Origin: Balaenoptera acutorostrata
Lineage: Eukaryota; Chordata; Mammalia; Artiodactyla; Balaenopteridae
Direction: 5' to 3'
NCBI RefSeq assembly: GCF_949987535.1
Contig: NC_080064.1
Coordinates: 126,012,708-126,076,707 of the forward strand
Length of the DNA: 64,000 nucleotides
Shown: piece by piece, positions 1 through 11,973 of the stretch
How the letters are laid out: each line of letters begins with the position of its first letter
Numbering within the stretch: position 1 is the stretch's first letter
Program-made: the position numbers and the translations under genes
The notes under the pieces: generated by a model
Told to the model about the DNA's origin: nothing
What the model saw: only the letters and a program-made list of their open reading frames with translations
Databases searched by the model: none

Positions 1-1274
1 ATATCTTGGCTATGGCAAATAACACTGTTATGAACATTGGGGTGCAGTTATTTTTTTTTGAAATAGTGTTTTTGTTTTCTTCTGATATACCCAAGAGTGA
101 AACTGCTGGATATTATGGTAGTTCTATTTTTAGTTTTTTGTGGAACCTCCATTCTGCTTTCCACAGTAGCTGCACTAATTCACATTCACATCAAGAGTGT
201 ACAAGAGTTTCCCTTTCTCCACATCCTCAGTAACCTTTGTTATTTGTGATCTTTTTGATGACAGCCATTCTGACAAGACTGAGGTGATATATCTCAAAGT
301 TTTGATTTGCATTTTACTGCCGATTAGCTATGTTTAGCATCTTTGTGAGTTCTGGCTGTCTATCTATATATTTTCCTTGGAAAAGTGTCTATTTAGGTCT
401 TCTCATTTTTTAAAAAAAAGATTTTGGGTGTTTTTTTGATATTGAGTTGTATGTGCTCTTTCTGTAGTTTAGCTATGAACCCTTGCTTAGTCATCTTTTT
501 GGTGTTAACCTCTTATCATGTGCAAATATTTTGTCTCCTTCAGCAGGTTGTCTTTTCATTTTGTCTTTGGTTTCCTTTGCTGTGCAAAATCTTTTAAGTT
601 TAGTGAAGTCCCATTTGTTTATTTTTGCTTTTGTTTCATTTGCCTTAGTAGACTGAACCTAAAACTGTTGCTATCATTTATGTTGAAGAATGTTCTATAT
701 TTTCCTCTAGGGGTTTTATGGTTTCTGGTCCTACATTTAGGTGTTTATTCAGTTTTGCATTTATTTTATATATGGTGTTCTAAAATAATCTAATTTTATT
801 CTTTTCCATGTAGCTGACCAGTTTTCCTAGTACCACTTATTGAAGAGACAGTTTTTTCTCCATATTGCCGGCTTTGTCATAAATCAATTAAATATAAGTG
901 TGTGGGCTTATTTCTGGGATCTCTGTTCTCTTCCAGTGATCTTTGTGTCTGTTTTAGCTCTGGTACGATTCTCTCTGATTACTGTCACTTTGCAGTATAG
1001 TCTGAAGTCAAGGTGCGTGATGCCTCCAGCTCTGTTCTTTCTCAAGATTGTTTGGCTATTTGGGGCCTTTGTGTTTCTATACAAATTTTAAAATTACTTT
1101 TTCAAGTTCTGTGCAAATGCTTTGGTATTCTGATAGGGATTGCATTAAATCTGTAGACTGTCTTTGGTAGTATGGTTATTTTAAGAGTATTAATTCTTCC
1201 AGTCCATGCACATGCTATGTTTTTCCATCTTTTTGTGTTGCCTTCAACTTCTTTCACCAATGGCTGATAGATTT
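1..1274 (-). mobile_element. Decayed L1, 3' part of ORF2 (runs off left edge)
   Basis: On the minus strand this aligns by eye with the C-terminal and RT-distal part of L1 ORF2, as in the younger L1 at about 13440-14710. Shared landmarks include the CATATGGTA-like/TTCTATTTTTAG tract near 115-135 and the ATAGGGATTGCATT tract near 1133. The short frame at 1102-1284 reads WKNIACAWTGRINTLKI, equivalent to [17 protein letters not shown] of the intact element. Stops and indels are frequent, so it is an old dead copy. The 3' end lies left of the window. It is part of the same element as 1614-4895, split by a SINE. Confidence 0.88.
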
Positions 1275-1291
1275 CTGAGCACATGTCTTTT

Positions 1292-1596
1292 TTTATAGTG
1301 ATTTCTTTAATTTATTTATTACTTATTTATTTTTTGGCTGTGTTGGGTCTTCGTTTCTGTGCGAGGGCTTTCTCCAGCCGCGGCAAGCGGGGGCCACTCT
1401 TCATCGCGCTGCATGGGCCTCTCACTATCGCGGCCTCTCCTGTTGCGGAGCACAGGCTCCAGACGCGCAGGCTCAGTAGTTGTGGCTCCCGGGCCCAGCT
1501 GTTCTGCGGAATGTGGGATCTTCCCAGACCAGGGCTCGAACCCGTGTCCCCTGCATTGACAGGCAGACTCTCAACCCCTGCGCCACCAGGGAAGCC
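1292..1596 (-). mobile_element. CHR-type tRNA-derived SINE (cetacean) with target-site duplication
   Basis: Read on the minus strand, it starts GGGCTTCCCTGGTGGCGCAG, the head of the tRNA-derived SINEs of whales and dolphins. A Pol III B box (GGTTCGAGCCC on the minus strand) lies at about 1532-1542. The body ends in an A/T-rich AAATAAATAAG-type tail at about 1305-1335. A 17-bp duplication, CTGAGCACATGTCTTTT, flanks it at 1275-1291 and 1597-1613. It inserted into the old L1. This element is the main reason for assigning the window to a cetacean. Confidence 0.9.
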
Positions 1597-1613
1597 CTGA
1601 GCACATGTCTTTT

Positions 1614-2290
1614 ACCTGCTTAGGTGTGTTTATTCCTAGGTATCTTATTCTTTTTGATGTGATTGCATATGGTATAGTTTTCTTAATTTTTCTTTGTGAC
1701 AGCTTTGGGTTTTGTTTTTTCTTCTTTTTCTAATTCCTTCAGGTGTAGTGTTAGGTTGTTTATTTGATATTTTTCTTGTTTCCTAAGAATAAGCTTGTAT
1801 CACTATAACTTCCCCCGTGAACTGCGTTGGCTGTGTCCCATAGATTTTGGATCATTGTGTGTTCATTTTCATTTGTCTTGGGTATTTTTAGAATCCCTCT
1901 TTAATTTCTTCAGTGTTCCTTTCTTCCCCGTTTATTCCCTTCATCTGTGACGTGAGGACTATCTTTAATATTATGTTTGGATTTCTTTCAGTTTTGTGTG
2001 AGTGTGTATGTGTGTGATTATTTAAGTTGCTGAGTTCTTAATTTCACATGGACACTACCAACCATGCATTGTTACTCTCCTCCCCCACAGTTACTGAATT
2101 TGACCTTATATTTTACATCTGCTTGTTTTGTGTGTCCCTTAACTTCTTATTGTGAATATAGATGGTTTTATTGCTGTTTTCTTTCATCCTTCCTATTAGC
2201 TGTGTACATGCTTGATTTACTACCTTTGTTGAATATTTGCCTTAACCAATGAGGTTTTTCCTTTAGTAAGTTTCCTTTCCTAATTTTTAT
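1614..2290 (-). mobile_element. Decayed L1 ORF2 N-terminal half with large internal deletions
   Basis: Continuation of the old L1 after the SINE. About 1614-1700 still matches the post-RT part of ORF2. From about 1705 the match jumps to the KPKVSRRKE linker region, so the whole RT core (about 1.3 kb) is missing. The endonuclease part is also shortened, to about 0.5 kb against about 0.9 kb in the intact copies. No usable reading frame remains. Confidence 0.75.
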
Positions 2291-3260
2291 GTTTCAGTCG
2301 TGGCCTTTTCTTTTTCACTTAGAAAAGCCCCCTTAAGATTTCTCATAAAGCTGGTTTTGCGATGCTGAGCTCTTTTAGTTTTGCTTCTCTGTAAAACTTT
2401 AGATCTCTCCATCAAATCTGAAGGAGAGCCTTGCTGGGTAGAGTATTTTTGGTTATGGGCTTTTCCCTTTCATGACTTTAAATATACCATGCCACTCCCT
2501 TCTGGCATGCAGAGGTTATCCTGAAAAGTCAGCTGATAACTTTATGCAAGTTCCCATGTTTGTAACTTGTTGCTTTTCCTTTGCTCCTTTTAATAGTGTC
2601 TTTTTATCTTTATTTTTTTTGCCATCTTAATTACAGTGAGTCTTGGCGTGGTCCTCTTTGGGTTTATCCTGTTTTGGCCTTACTGTGTTTACTGGCCTTG
2701 GATGTCTGTTTTCTTTCCCAGGTTACAGAAGTTTTCAGCTCGTATGTCTTCAGGTAGGTTCTACACTGCTTTCTCTTCCCTTTTGCTTCTGGGACCTGTA
2801 TAATGCAAATATTAGTACACTTGATGTTGTTTCACAAGTCTGTTCAACTTTCCTCATTTCATTTTAATCTATTGTTTTACCGTTCATCTTCAGTGATTGC
2901 CAGTACTCTGTCCTTCAGTTTTCTGATTCATTCCTCTGTATCATTTAGTCTACAGTAGTTTCCTTTTAGTGTATTTTTCATTTCAGTTATTGCATTCCTC
3001 ATCTCTGTTTTGTTGTTCTTTAATGGTCTAACTCTTTTTAAAAAAAACTTCTAACTTCTTGCTCTGGTCGTCCATTCTTCTCCTGAGTTCTTTGATCATC
3101 TTTACCGTCATTACCTTGAACTCTTTCTTGAGTAGATTGGCTATCTCCACTTCACTTAGATCTTCTTCTGAGTTCTTATCTTGTTCCTTCATTTGGATCG
3201 TGTTTCTGTGTCACCTCATTTTTCTTAACTTGCTGTTTTTATTGCTATGTATGTAGTAGG
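2291..3260 (-). pseudogene. Decayed L1 ORF1 of the older element
   Basis: Minus-strand match to L1 ORF1, the RNA-binding chaperone of L1. Landmarks are the CTTTCATGAC/CCACTCCCTTCTGGC block (about 2467-2505), equivalent to the C-terminal domain, and the coiled-coil segment at about 2900-3200. The layout parallels 17118-18058 of the young L1. Many stops and indels are present. Confidence 0.8.
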
Positions 3261-4895
3261 TTCGTTACATTTCCTGACCTTGGAGAAGTGGCCTTTTGTA
3301 GGAGAGGTCCTATGTGTCCCAGCAACCCAGTGTCCCCTGGTCACTAGAACTATATGTTCTAGGTGTACCCCCTATGTGGGCTGCTTGGGCTCTTCTGTTG
3401 TGGTGGGCTGACTACTGTGGGTGGTCTGGTAGGCTTGGCTGCCCCCAGACTGCTTGTTTGCCAGGCTCTGCCTTGTATGGAGGCTGTCTGTGCTGCTTGG
3501 TGAGACTAAATCATAAGGCAGCTGGCTGCACAACTCTGGGGGACACCAAATCTAGTGCTGGTTCACTTATGTGTAGAACTGCAGTCCAGGTGATAATCAG
3601 GGCTAGTGCCCAGTCACTGGTCCTGGGGCTATGCTGGCTACTGGGAGGAAGAGACAGGTCCTGAGTTCTGGCTGCAGGGCCCAGGAGTTGCAGAGTTGGT
3701 GTTGGATCACTGTTCCTGACACAGCTATCTGCAGGGTCTGGGGTGTCCCTAATCTTGTGTTGGCATTCTGATGGGCAGGGTCAGGACCCAGCTGAGTCCA
3801 TGGCTGCTTCTGGCCTGTAAGTGAGTGTTCTGGTCACACAGGCTGCTGGGCTGTGGTATTCCTGGAGCTGGTGTGTGCCTGTTGGTGTATGAGGCTGATC
3901 CCAATGCTAGAGCAGGTTTGCTGTTGGGTAGGTCCAAGCTCCATCCAGTCCCTGTGCAGTTATCACCTGCCGATGGTGAGGCTGACTCCAAGGCCAGAGT
4001 AGGCTCACTTGTCAGAGGGACCAGGGACTCTGGGGCTGGTGCCTGTCCACTGAGGTGTGGAGGCTGGTCCTGGGGCTTTTGGTGGCTGGGCCCATGTCCA
4101 GGGGCAGCTGTGCATTGAGAGGGTCTGAAGGCAGCCTGTTTGCTGGTGGGTGGGGCTATGCCCCTGCTCAGTTAGTTGCTTGGCCTGCAGCATCCTAGTA
4201 CTTGTGTCTATAGTCTGATGGAAATGGGTAGGGCTAGGTCCTGAGGCTAAGAAGATAGAGGGAGGATTCTGAAATTATGCCTGCTGGTACCAGTGTCCAC
4301 GAGGTAGAAGGAGCTCCCCCGAATGGCTGCTGCCAGTGTCTCTGTCCCTGAGGCTGTGCTGTAGTTGCCTCTTGCCTCTCTGGGAGACTCTCCAAGATCA
4401 GGAGGTAGGTGTGACCCGGGATCCTTTCAAATGACTGCTTCTGTTCTGATTCTCGGATCATGTGGGATTTTGTGAGCATCTTTTAAGAGTGGAATCTCTA
4501 TTTCCCACAACCCTCTGGCTCTCTGGAAAATAAGCACTACTGGTCTTCAAAGCCCAACTATCTAGGAACTCTTCTTTCCAGAACAGGATCCCTGGGCTTG
4601 GGAGCCTGATGTTGGCTTCATACCCCTTGCTACCTGGCAGCACCTCTGAAATTGTAATTATCCTCCCATTTGTGGGCCACCCACCTGGTGGTATGGGTCT
4701 TGACTCTATTGGGATTTTGCCCTTCCTTCCTGTCTTGTCGAGGTGCCATCCTTATGTCTTTAGCTGTAAAACATCTTTTACGGTAGGTCCCGGTCTTTTT
4801 CATCAATTGCTGTTCTGTAAACTGTTGTGACTTTGGTGTGCCCATGAGAGGCATCAAGCTCCGCGTCTTTGAATGCTACCATCTTGGGCAATCTG
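3261..4895 (-). mobile_element. 5'UTR of the decayed older L1
   Basis: G/C-rich stretch directly upstream, on the minus strand, of the ORF1 remnant. It contains loosely repeated modules rich in GGCTGGT and GGCTGATCC-like words. It ends at a CCATCTTGG word (about 4879-4887), the usual YY1-like motif close to an L1 5' end. Open frames on either strand here (for example 3314-3664 and 3825-4118) follow from G/C richness and resemble no protein. The precise 5' end is uncertain by tens of bases. Confidence 0.7.
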
Positions 4896-5732
4896 TCCAC
4901 TTCATTCTTAAATCATATTATTTAAGCTTTCTTAGTATCTTATTTGATTAGCGACAGTTTGAAATTTATTATCACTCATGTTTACTTCGCCTGTTTAAAG
5001 AAATTGAATAGTGCATTCATTCAGTTTGAAATGAAGGTAGTGACCTGTGAATTTCCATACCTCAAAAATCAAGGATAGGACAAAAGCCTTTTCGACCTGT
5101 GTTACCCTCAAACTCTGCACCCCACCCAGCCTGGCAATTAACCTCTTACACCCATGCTCACACCTTCTGTTTTCGGACCGTTAACCATCATTGCATCTTT
5201 ATGTGTGTTGACAAAGTGAACTCTAGTCTTTCCAGTTTTTGAGTTTTGTTTTTTGGTTTAGGGAACAGTCCTACTATGAATGTACATTTACTGGTCTGCT
5301 GAAGTTCATATATGAACCTGTCAAGCACATTACCAGAATTGGAATTGCTTGTATATACACTTTGATAAATTTTAGAGACAATGGTAGAACAGAAGTAAAT
5401 TGTATTTCAAATCCCACAGTATTTTCACACCATGAAAACCATTCCCTGTTTAATATATTTGAGTGTAGTTTATCTTTATGCCCATACTATATTTCCCAGA
5501 GATGGGTAAGTGTTATGTTTCTTGCTAGCACATTTACCGTGTTGTTCAAAGTCAGGCGTTTAGTGGTTTTAGCATGATCCTATTTCCATGAACTCGCAAA
5601 TACAAGATCTTCTCTCACACTGTCTTTTACTCCCTGCTGTTTTATATTGCCCTCCTAATTCTCAGTCCTGGTCTTTCTTTATGTTCTTCATCAACCTGGA
5701 TAGGTTACACTATTTTCTCCCTTATTCAAGAC
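4896..5732. other. Intergenic, no gene recognised
   Basis: A/T-rich sequence with no convincing gene. An open frame of 112 codons at 5239-5577 on the plus strand resembles no protein known to me. Part of it (about 5265-5360) faintly recalls an ancient L1 3' end, but the match is too weak to call. Confidence 0.5.
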
Positions 5733-7090
5733 CAATAGAATAGAATAGAACACCCAGAAATAAACCCTGATATATGGCCAAATGATTTTTGACAAGTTAC
5801 CAAGACTTTTCAAAGTAGAAAGGATAGTATTTTCAACAAATGGTGCTGAGAAGTCATGTTGTCAACATGCAAAGTAGGAAGATGGACCCTTACCTAACAT
5901 CATATGCAAAAATTAATGAAAACGTATCAAGAAACTAAGTATAAGACCTAACAAAATAAAAAGTCTTAGAAGAAGACACAGGACAAGGGCTTCATGACAT
6001 TGGATTGGCAGTGTTTTCCTCAATATGAAACGAAGGAACAATAAAGGTACAGCTAACAAAAAAATTAACAATTTGCAGTACATAATTTAAAAAAAATGTG
6101 TATCAAAGAAATGTAAACAGAATAAAATGGCAACCCACAAGATGGGAGAAAATATTTGAAAGCCATGTATCTGACAAGAGATGTCTATTCAGAATACACA
6201 GAGAACTCCTACACCTCAACAAAAAGCAAACACCCTGATTCAAAAATGGATAAAAGACTTGAATAGATGGTTCTTCAGAAAGATGTACAAATGACTAAGC
6301 ACTTGAATAGATGCTCCATATCACTAAATGCATGTTTATATATTTGTGTGCATGCATACACACACAAGCACACACACGCATACACAAGCAGAAAACAAGT
6401 ATTGGTGAGGATGTGAGGGAGTTGGAACCATTGTGCTATGTCAGTGGGAATGTAGAATGATACAGCTGCTTTGCAAAAGAGTATGGCAATTTTTCAGATA
6501 TTGAAAAATAGAATTACTACATGATCCAGGAATTTTCCTATGAGGTATACCCAAAGGAATTGAAATCAGGGTCTTAAAGAAATATTTGTACTCCAGTGTT
6601 TAGAGCAGTAATAATCAGAGTAGCTAAAATATGAAAGCAACCTAAGTGTTCATCCACTACTTCCTGGATAAGCAAAGTGTGGTATACCCATATAATACAA
6701 CATTATTCAGCCTTAAGAAGGAAAAGATCTAGGAATACGCTACAACATGGATGAATCTTGAGGAAATTGAGCTACCAAAAATGCCATTTTTGTGACTTTT
6801 AGTGAGTCATAACAATACAACTACTTATTTCAATTATATGGGGTACTTAGTGTAGTCAAAACCATAGAAATTGGGAGGGTAATGATGCTTTTCAGGTGGT
6901 TATGGAACAAAAAGGAAAGTTATGTTTAAAGGATACAGAGTTACAGTTTTAAAATGTAGAAAAGAATTAGATAAATGGTGATGTTGATCGCCCAATAATA
7001 TGAATGTATTTAATATCACTGAACGGTGCACTTTATAATAATTAACATGTTATATTTTATGTTATTTGATTTTACCAACATACACAATTG
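5733..7090 (+). mobile_element. Old L1 3' fragment (ORF2 C-terminus and 3'UTR)
   Basis: The plus strand reads like the end of an old mammalian L1. It has the AGAATAGAA..CCCAGAAATAAACCC opening, a stretch resembling AAATGGATAAAAGACTTGAA (about 6244-6263), the GAATGTAGAATG..ACAGCTGCTTTG block near 6450, and the GTATACCCATATAATACAACATTATTCAG region near 6680. It closes with a CACTTTATAATAATTAACATG..TTTTACCAACA terminus typical of L1M-class 3' ends. Many indels are present and no frame remains. It lies opposite in orientation to the 1-4895 element. Confidence 0.8.
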
Positions 7091-8101
7091 GGAAAGAATG
7101 TAATATCAGGAAAGGGAGTGGACCTGGGATAGAGCAGAGAGTAATCAGAAGGTTGAGACACTGCATATGTTGAAGAAGAAGAACTGAGAATCTTCATTGG
7201 CCAGAAGAGTCTTTATTTAAAAAAATTACTCTGAGGGTGTATTAAATAGATATCTATGGGTGCACTGCTATCTCCCATGGGTTATCTTAAAGAGTCTTTA
7301 ATAAAGTCCATAAGGCTTGCTGAGGCTTTTTTAAAAACTGGATTCCCTAGGAGATAATTAGAGGGTGGTACTTAAGTCTATGTCTAGGTTGACAGATTTT
7401 GCAGGGAAGACGAACCTGAGAACAGTGGAGGTCTTAAGAGTGTAAGTACATGGAAATTAGAAAAAAATAATAAGGGGAATTAGGAAAACTGTGGACTTCG
7501 AAGGTCATGTATTAGTGAGTCAGACCTGAGGTTTCTGAGGAGTTATATACACATTTGCTATTTGGATTACTTGTTGATAAAGATAAGTGGAAAAACTAGA
7601 GTCGTTTCCAAGTGTAGGTAAGATATAATGAGAGGATGGAGGTAGAAAGTAGGGAGGCCTAGAGAGAAGTGGGAATGTCATATTGGGCCAAGATGGTGGT
7701 AATATCCAGCAGAACAGATGGTAGGGCAGACTATGGATTCATCTTTTTTATTTCGGCTCCCCACCTCATCCTTAATAATTCTTTGGGAATATTTCATGGC
7801 TCTGTGATGCAGGTACAGAATTCGAGTGAGGAGACTACACCCTCAGTGTCCAGCTGTCTGAGTCCTCAGTGTCCTTCAAATGATGGAGAACTATTGCTTC
7901 TTTATGAGAAGAGTTAGTACCTCGTAGCTAAGCTTAAGCTGGAGCTTATGCAATATTGATTCCATTTTATATATACTGTTGGCATGGAGGTTCCTCCTCC
8001 TCTTTTCTTGACCATTATGAAATGAATCTATATTTCTCAATATTTGGGTATATCAGGTAAATACATTAAGTAAAGGAATCTTATATATTGCTCCCTGCAT
8101 A
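7091..8101. other. Apparently single-copy intergenic DNA
   Basis: No protein, RNA gene or repeat family recognised. The longest plus-strand frame (7669-7917, 82 codons) has no recognisable motif and is treated as chance. Confidence 0.5.
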
Positions 8102-8115
8102 GTTTGCTCTTTCTT

Positions 8116-8459
8116 TTTTTTCTTGTTAAGAAATTCACGTTCTATCTATCTAACTATCTATCTATCTATCTACCTATCTATCTATTTATTTATTTATGAC
8201 TGTGTTGAGTCTTTGTTTCCATGCGAGGGCTTTCTCCAGTTGTGGCAAGTGGGGACCACTCTTCATCGCGGTGCGCTGGCCTCTCACCATCGCGGCCTCT
8301 CTTGTTGCGGAGCACAGGCTCCAGACACGCAGGCTCAGTAATTGTGGCTCACGGGCCCAGTTGCTCCGCGGCATGTGGGATCTTCCCAGACCAGGGCTCG
8401 AACCCGCATCCCCTGCATTGGCAGGCAGACTCTCAACCACTGCGCCACCAGGGAAGCCC
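8116..8459 (-). mobile_element. CHR-type tRNA-derived SINE number 2 with tetranucleotide tail
   Basis: Same family and orientation as the SINE at 1292-1596. The minus-strand head begins GGGCTTCCCTGGTGGCGCAG at 8459, with a B box at about 8394-8404. Its tail has expanded into an (ATAG/AAAT)n tract at 8141-8196. A 14-bp duplication, GTTTGCTCTTTCTT, flanks it at 8102-8115 and 8460-8473. Open frames across it are by-products of its G/C-rich body. Confidence 0.9.
8141..8196. repeat. (TCTA)n/(TTTA)n microsatellite in SINE tail
   Basis: About 14 near-perfect tetranucleotide repeats, TCTA grading into TTTA, at the 3' tail of the minus-strand SINE. Probably grew from the A-rich tail. Confidence 0.9.
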
Positions 8460-8473
8460 GTTTGCTCTTTCTT

Positions 8474-9410
8474 GTTTCTCTTTTACCTTTACTAAATTAG
8501 CATAGGGAGACACCTTGAAATGTTCTAATCAGGAGAGATTAGAACATCATATTTCTAGAGAGGTTGGTTGGACAGAGCAGGGGTCCCAGTGAAAATCAAA
8601 ACTTCTGTTTCTACTTGGAAGTGTACCTGTATAGAGTAGAGGGCTCCAGGAAATATCCTAGAATGTTCCAATGTCCCTGCAGGAGATCATTAAGAGAGGT
8701 AGGATCTGGTACCAGATCAGTGTACTATGACATGTTTGTCAGTCATCTGATGTGAGATTCTCAGAGCCAATCCCATATGGTAGGGCTGAGTGCAGAGTGA
8801 TGAAGAACCTGTGAAAGCCTTTGATTTCATGTTAAAGATGAAGCTCTGATTTTGGGGAGAATTTTCTTACCTGACTGAATGTCACCCTTCTGTGGTGATG
8901 AGATTCTGTGCTTTACCACCGTTGATGACCACTGACTGAAAATCATTAGAGAGTCATGTCTAGAAAGCATTCTTTATTTAATTTCTTAAAGAAGAAAACA
9001 TAGAAAACATTTTTTTCCATTTTCAAATTGAGGATCAAGGGGAATGACATCAGTGAAAATGTCAGAGTAAGGAGCTCTGGCTTGTGTCCATCCCCAGAAA
9101 CACTGACATACGTGGTACAACCTGTCAAAATGATCTTATCAACACATGTAAGTTTTCTTTTCTTTTCGCCCTGTAGATTTATCTTTCATTGAAACTTTGC
9201 TTACTACAGGATGTGGAGAATAAACAGGGAAGTAGAAACTGTATTTCCTGATGAGAGAATCACTAAGTCACATTAGCTGTTCTGAGCTACGTCTTACTCA
9301 CCGTGACTGTAATTAAAACAAACAAACAAACAAAACACTTTTTTTTGGTAAGTCAGTTCTGACATTTCCTCGTTAAAGACATGGTAACATGGTAACAGAT
9401 ACAGACTTAG
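8474..9410. other. Apparently single-copy DNA abutting the array
   Basis: No gene or known repeat recognised apart from a short (AAAC)n tract. It ends abruptly at about 9410, where similarity to array monomer A starts in mid-monomer. This is the left border of the tandem array. Confidence 0.55.
9314..9339. repeat. (AAAC)n simple repeat
   Basis: About six tandem AAAC words about 75 bp left of the array border. It could be the remnant tail of a lost retroelement, but no body is visible beside it. Confidence 0.7.
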
Positions 9411-10681
9411 ACATTTGCCTGCCTCTGTCTTTCCGATTCTTGTGGTTTTAGGTTATAGGCCCAAAAGGTGCCCTGCCGCATCATATGGTAGCTCAATTTT
9501 TACCTTTTCAAGCAGCTCCATTCAGTTTTCGTTAGTGCTGTTACCACTTTACATTCCACCAGCAGCTAGCAGGTACAGAGTTCTCTAAAAGCCCTTCAGC
9601 ATTTATCGTTTGTAGACTTTTTGCTGATGGTCATTTGACTGGTGTGAGCTGAAACCTTTTTGGAAGTTGGATTTGTATGTGGCTAATAATTCCTTATACT
9701 GAGCTTTAGGCATGTCCTTTTTTTTCTTTTCGTTTTTTATTTAAAGAGTGACTACAACTTCCCTCTTCATATTGACTTCTTGAAACATTTGTCATGTGTT
9801 GAATTTTCTTACCTATTCCCTACCCCAGGGCATTTTTTGAGGACAGGTGTCATTTACAGCCCTGCAGTCCTTGTGACTATTAAGCAACCATTGGCACTTG
9901 GTTTAAAGCTGCTGTTGTGGGGAACAGCCACAAGGCGGCAGCATTATTACGTTCTCAACTCTTGTTACTAGTGCAAAAGAGTCTTCCTGGAGGTAGTGTT
10001 CCAAGGCTGTAAATTAGAGGGGAATGTACTGAGACAAGCCCCCTGAAGTTTATGTCTCCTTACTTATGTTTGTTTTTGAAAGTTAATTTCTATTTCTTAT
10101 TGGAGTAAATTTGATTAGAGTGTTGTGGTTTTCTGGCTGTACAGAATCTGCTCAAGGATTCATACATATGTCTGTTTATCTTCGGATCCTGTTACCATGT
10201 ATGTTGTTACTGAATGTTGAGTAGACCTCCCTTGGTATTTGGTAGGTGTTTTGTCATATATTTTATATGTATTGGTGACTATATAATTCAATTAGTTTAT
10301 ATACATTTAACATACATTACTATATGTATGTTAGCCCCATAGTCCTAATTTATCCATCCTCCCACCTTTCATTTTGGCTAACCATTAGTTTGTTTGATAA
10401 GTCTGTGAGTGTCTTTTTCTGTGGAAATATATTCATTGGTAACAATCTTAGGATAACATGTATACGTGATATCATAAGATATTTGTCATTCCCTCTTGAC
10501 TTACTTAACCTAATGTGATTATTTCTAGACTCATCTGTAGTCCTGAAAACAGCATTGTTCATTGTTTTCCCGAAGCTACTATTCCGTTCTGTCCATATAC
10601 CACATTTTCTTTGTCCATTCATCTCTTTATGGACCTTTTTTTTGCTTCCATGTCTTGGCTATTTCAGTATTGCTGCAGTGC
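9411..10681 (-). repeat. Monomer A, unit 1 (L1-3'-end-derived)
   Basis: Mostly a decayed minus-strand L1 3' end. About 9411-9720 matches the end of ORF2 (compare the TCATATGGTAGCTCAATTTTTA words with L1 ...TCATATGGTAATTCTATTTTTA). About 10080-10681 matches the L1 3'UTR side, for example CCTAATTTATCC, TTTGATAAGTCTGTGAGTGTC and CTTCCATGTCTTGGCTA. Between them, about 9745-10070 is not recognisably L1 and is preceded on the left by a T-rich run (an A-rich tail on the minus strand). No frame is functional. Confidence 0.8.
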
Positions 10682-11973
10682 ACATTTGCCTGCCTCTGTC
10701 TTTCCGATTCTGGTGGCCTTAGGTTATAGGCCCAAAAGGTGCCCTGCCGCATCATATGGTAGCTCAATTTTTACCTTTTAAAGCAGCTCCATTAAGTTTT
10801 TGTTAGTGCTGTTACCACTTTACATCTCACCAGCAGCTAGAAGGTACAGAGTTCCCTAAAACCCCTTGAGCATTTATAGTTTGTAGACTTTTTGCTGATG
10901 GTAATTTGACTGGTGTGAGCTGAAACCTTTTTGGACATTGGATTTGCATATGGCTAATAATTCCTTATACTGAGCTTTAGGCATGTCCTTTTTTTTCTTT
11001 TCCTTTTTTTTAAAGAATGACTACAACTTCCCTCTTTGTATTGACTTCTTGAAAAATTTGTCATGTGTTGAATTTTCTTGCGTATTCCCTACCGCAGAGC
11101 ATTTTTTGAGGGCAGGTGTCATTTACAGCCCTGCAGTCCTTGTGAGTATTAAGCAAACATTAGCACTTGGTTTAAAGCTTCTGTGGTGGGAAACAGCCAC
11201 AAGGCGGCAGCATCATTACGTTCTCAACTCTTGTTACTAGTGCAAAAGAGTCTTCCTGGAGTCAGTGTTCAAAGGTTGTAAGTTAGAGTGGAATGTGCTG
11301 GGACAAGTCCCCAGAAGTTTATGTCACCTTACTTATGTTTGCTTTTTAAATTGAATTTCTATTTCTTATCGGAGTAAATTTGATTAGAGTGTTGTGGTTT
11401 TCTGGCTGTACAGAATCTGCTCAATGATTCATACATATGTCTGTTCATGTTCGGATCCTGTTACCAGGTATGTTATTACAGAATATTGAGTAGACCTCCC
11501 TTGGTATTTGGCAGGTGTTTTGTCATTATATATTTTATATGTATTGGTGACTATATAATTCATATCGTTTATATGTTATATGTTTATATACATTTAACAT
11601 ACATTAGTATATCTGTGTTAGCCCCATAGTCCTAATTTATCCATCCTCCCACCTTTCATTTTGGCTAACTAACCATTAGTTTGTTTGATAAGTCCGTGAG
11701 TGTCTTTTTCTGTGGAAATATGTTCATTGGTAGCAATCTTAGGATAACATGTATACATGGTATCATAGGATATTTGTCATTCCCTCTTGACTTACTTAAC
11801 CTAATATGATTATTTCTAGGCTCATCTGTAGTCCTGAAGACGGCATTGTTCATCGTTTTCCCGAGGCTACTATTCCATTTGGTATGTGTACCACTTCTTC
11901 TTTGTCCATTTATCTGTTGATGGACATTTTGTTTGCTTCCATGTCTTGGCTGTTGTAAATACTGCTGCATTAC
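10682..11973 (-). repeat. Monomer B, unit 1
   Basis: Close relative of monomer A, aligned end to end by eye with the same L1-like and unidentified blocks. Spacing from A is 1271 bp. It carries a small AT-rich expansion near 11560-11600 (TTATATGTTATATGTTTATA) and ends in the more divergent TTTGGTATGTGTACCACTTCTTC block near 11880. Confidence 0.8.

Noticed and set aside
3314..4118. Open frames rich in Gly/Leu/Trp on both strands
   Set aside because: They fall in the G/C-rich 5'UTR of the older L1; no domain or conserved pattern.
5239..5577. 112-codon plus-strand frame
   Set aside because: No recognisable protein, no nearby splice or promoter pattern, and possible faint L1 similarity.
5733..5750. 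(AATAG)n-like microsatellite
   Set aside because: Part of the normal L1 ORF2 sequence (ACAGAATAGAA region) in the old plus-strand fragment.
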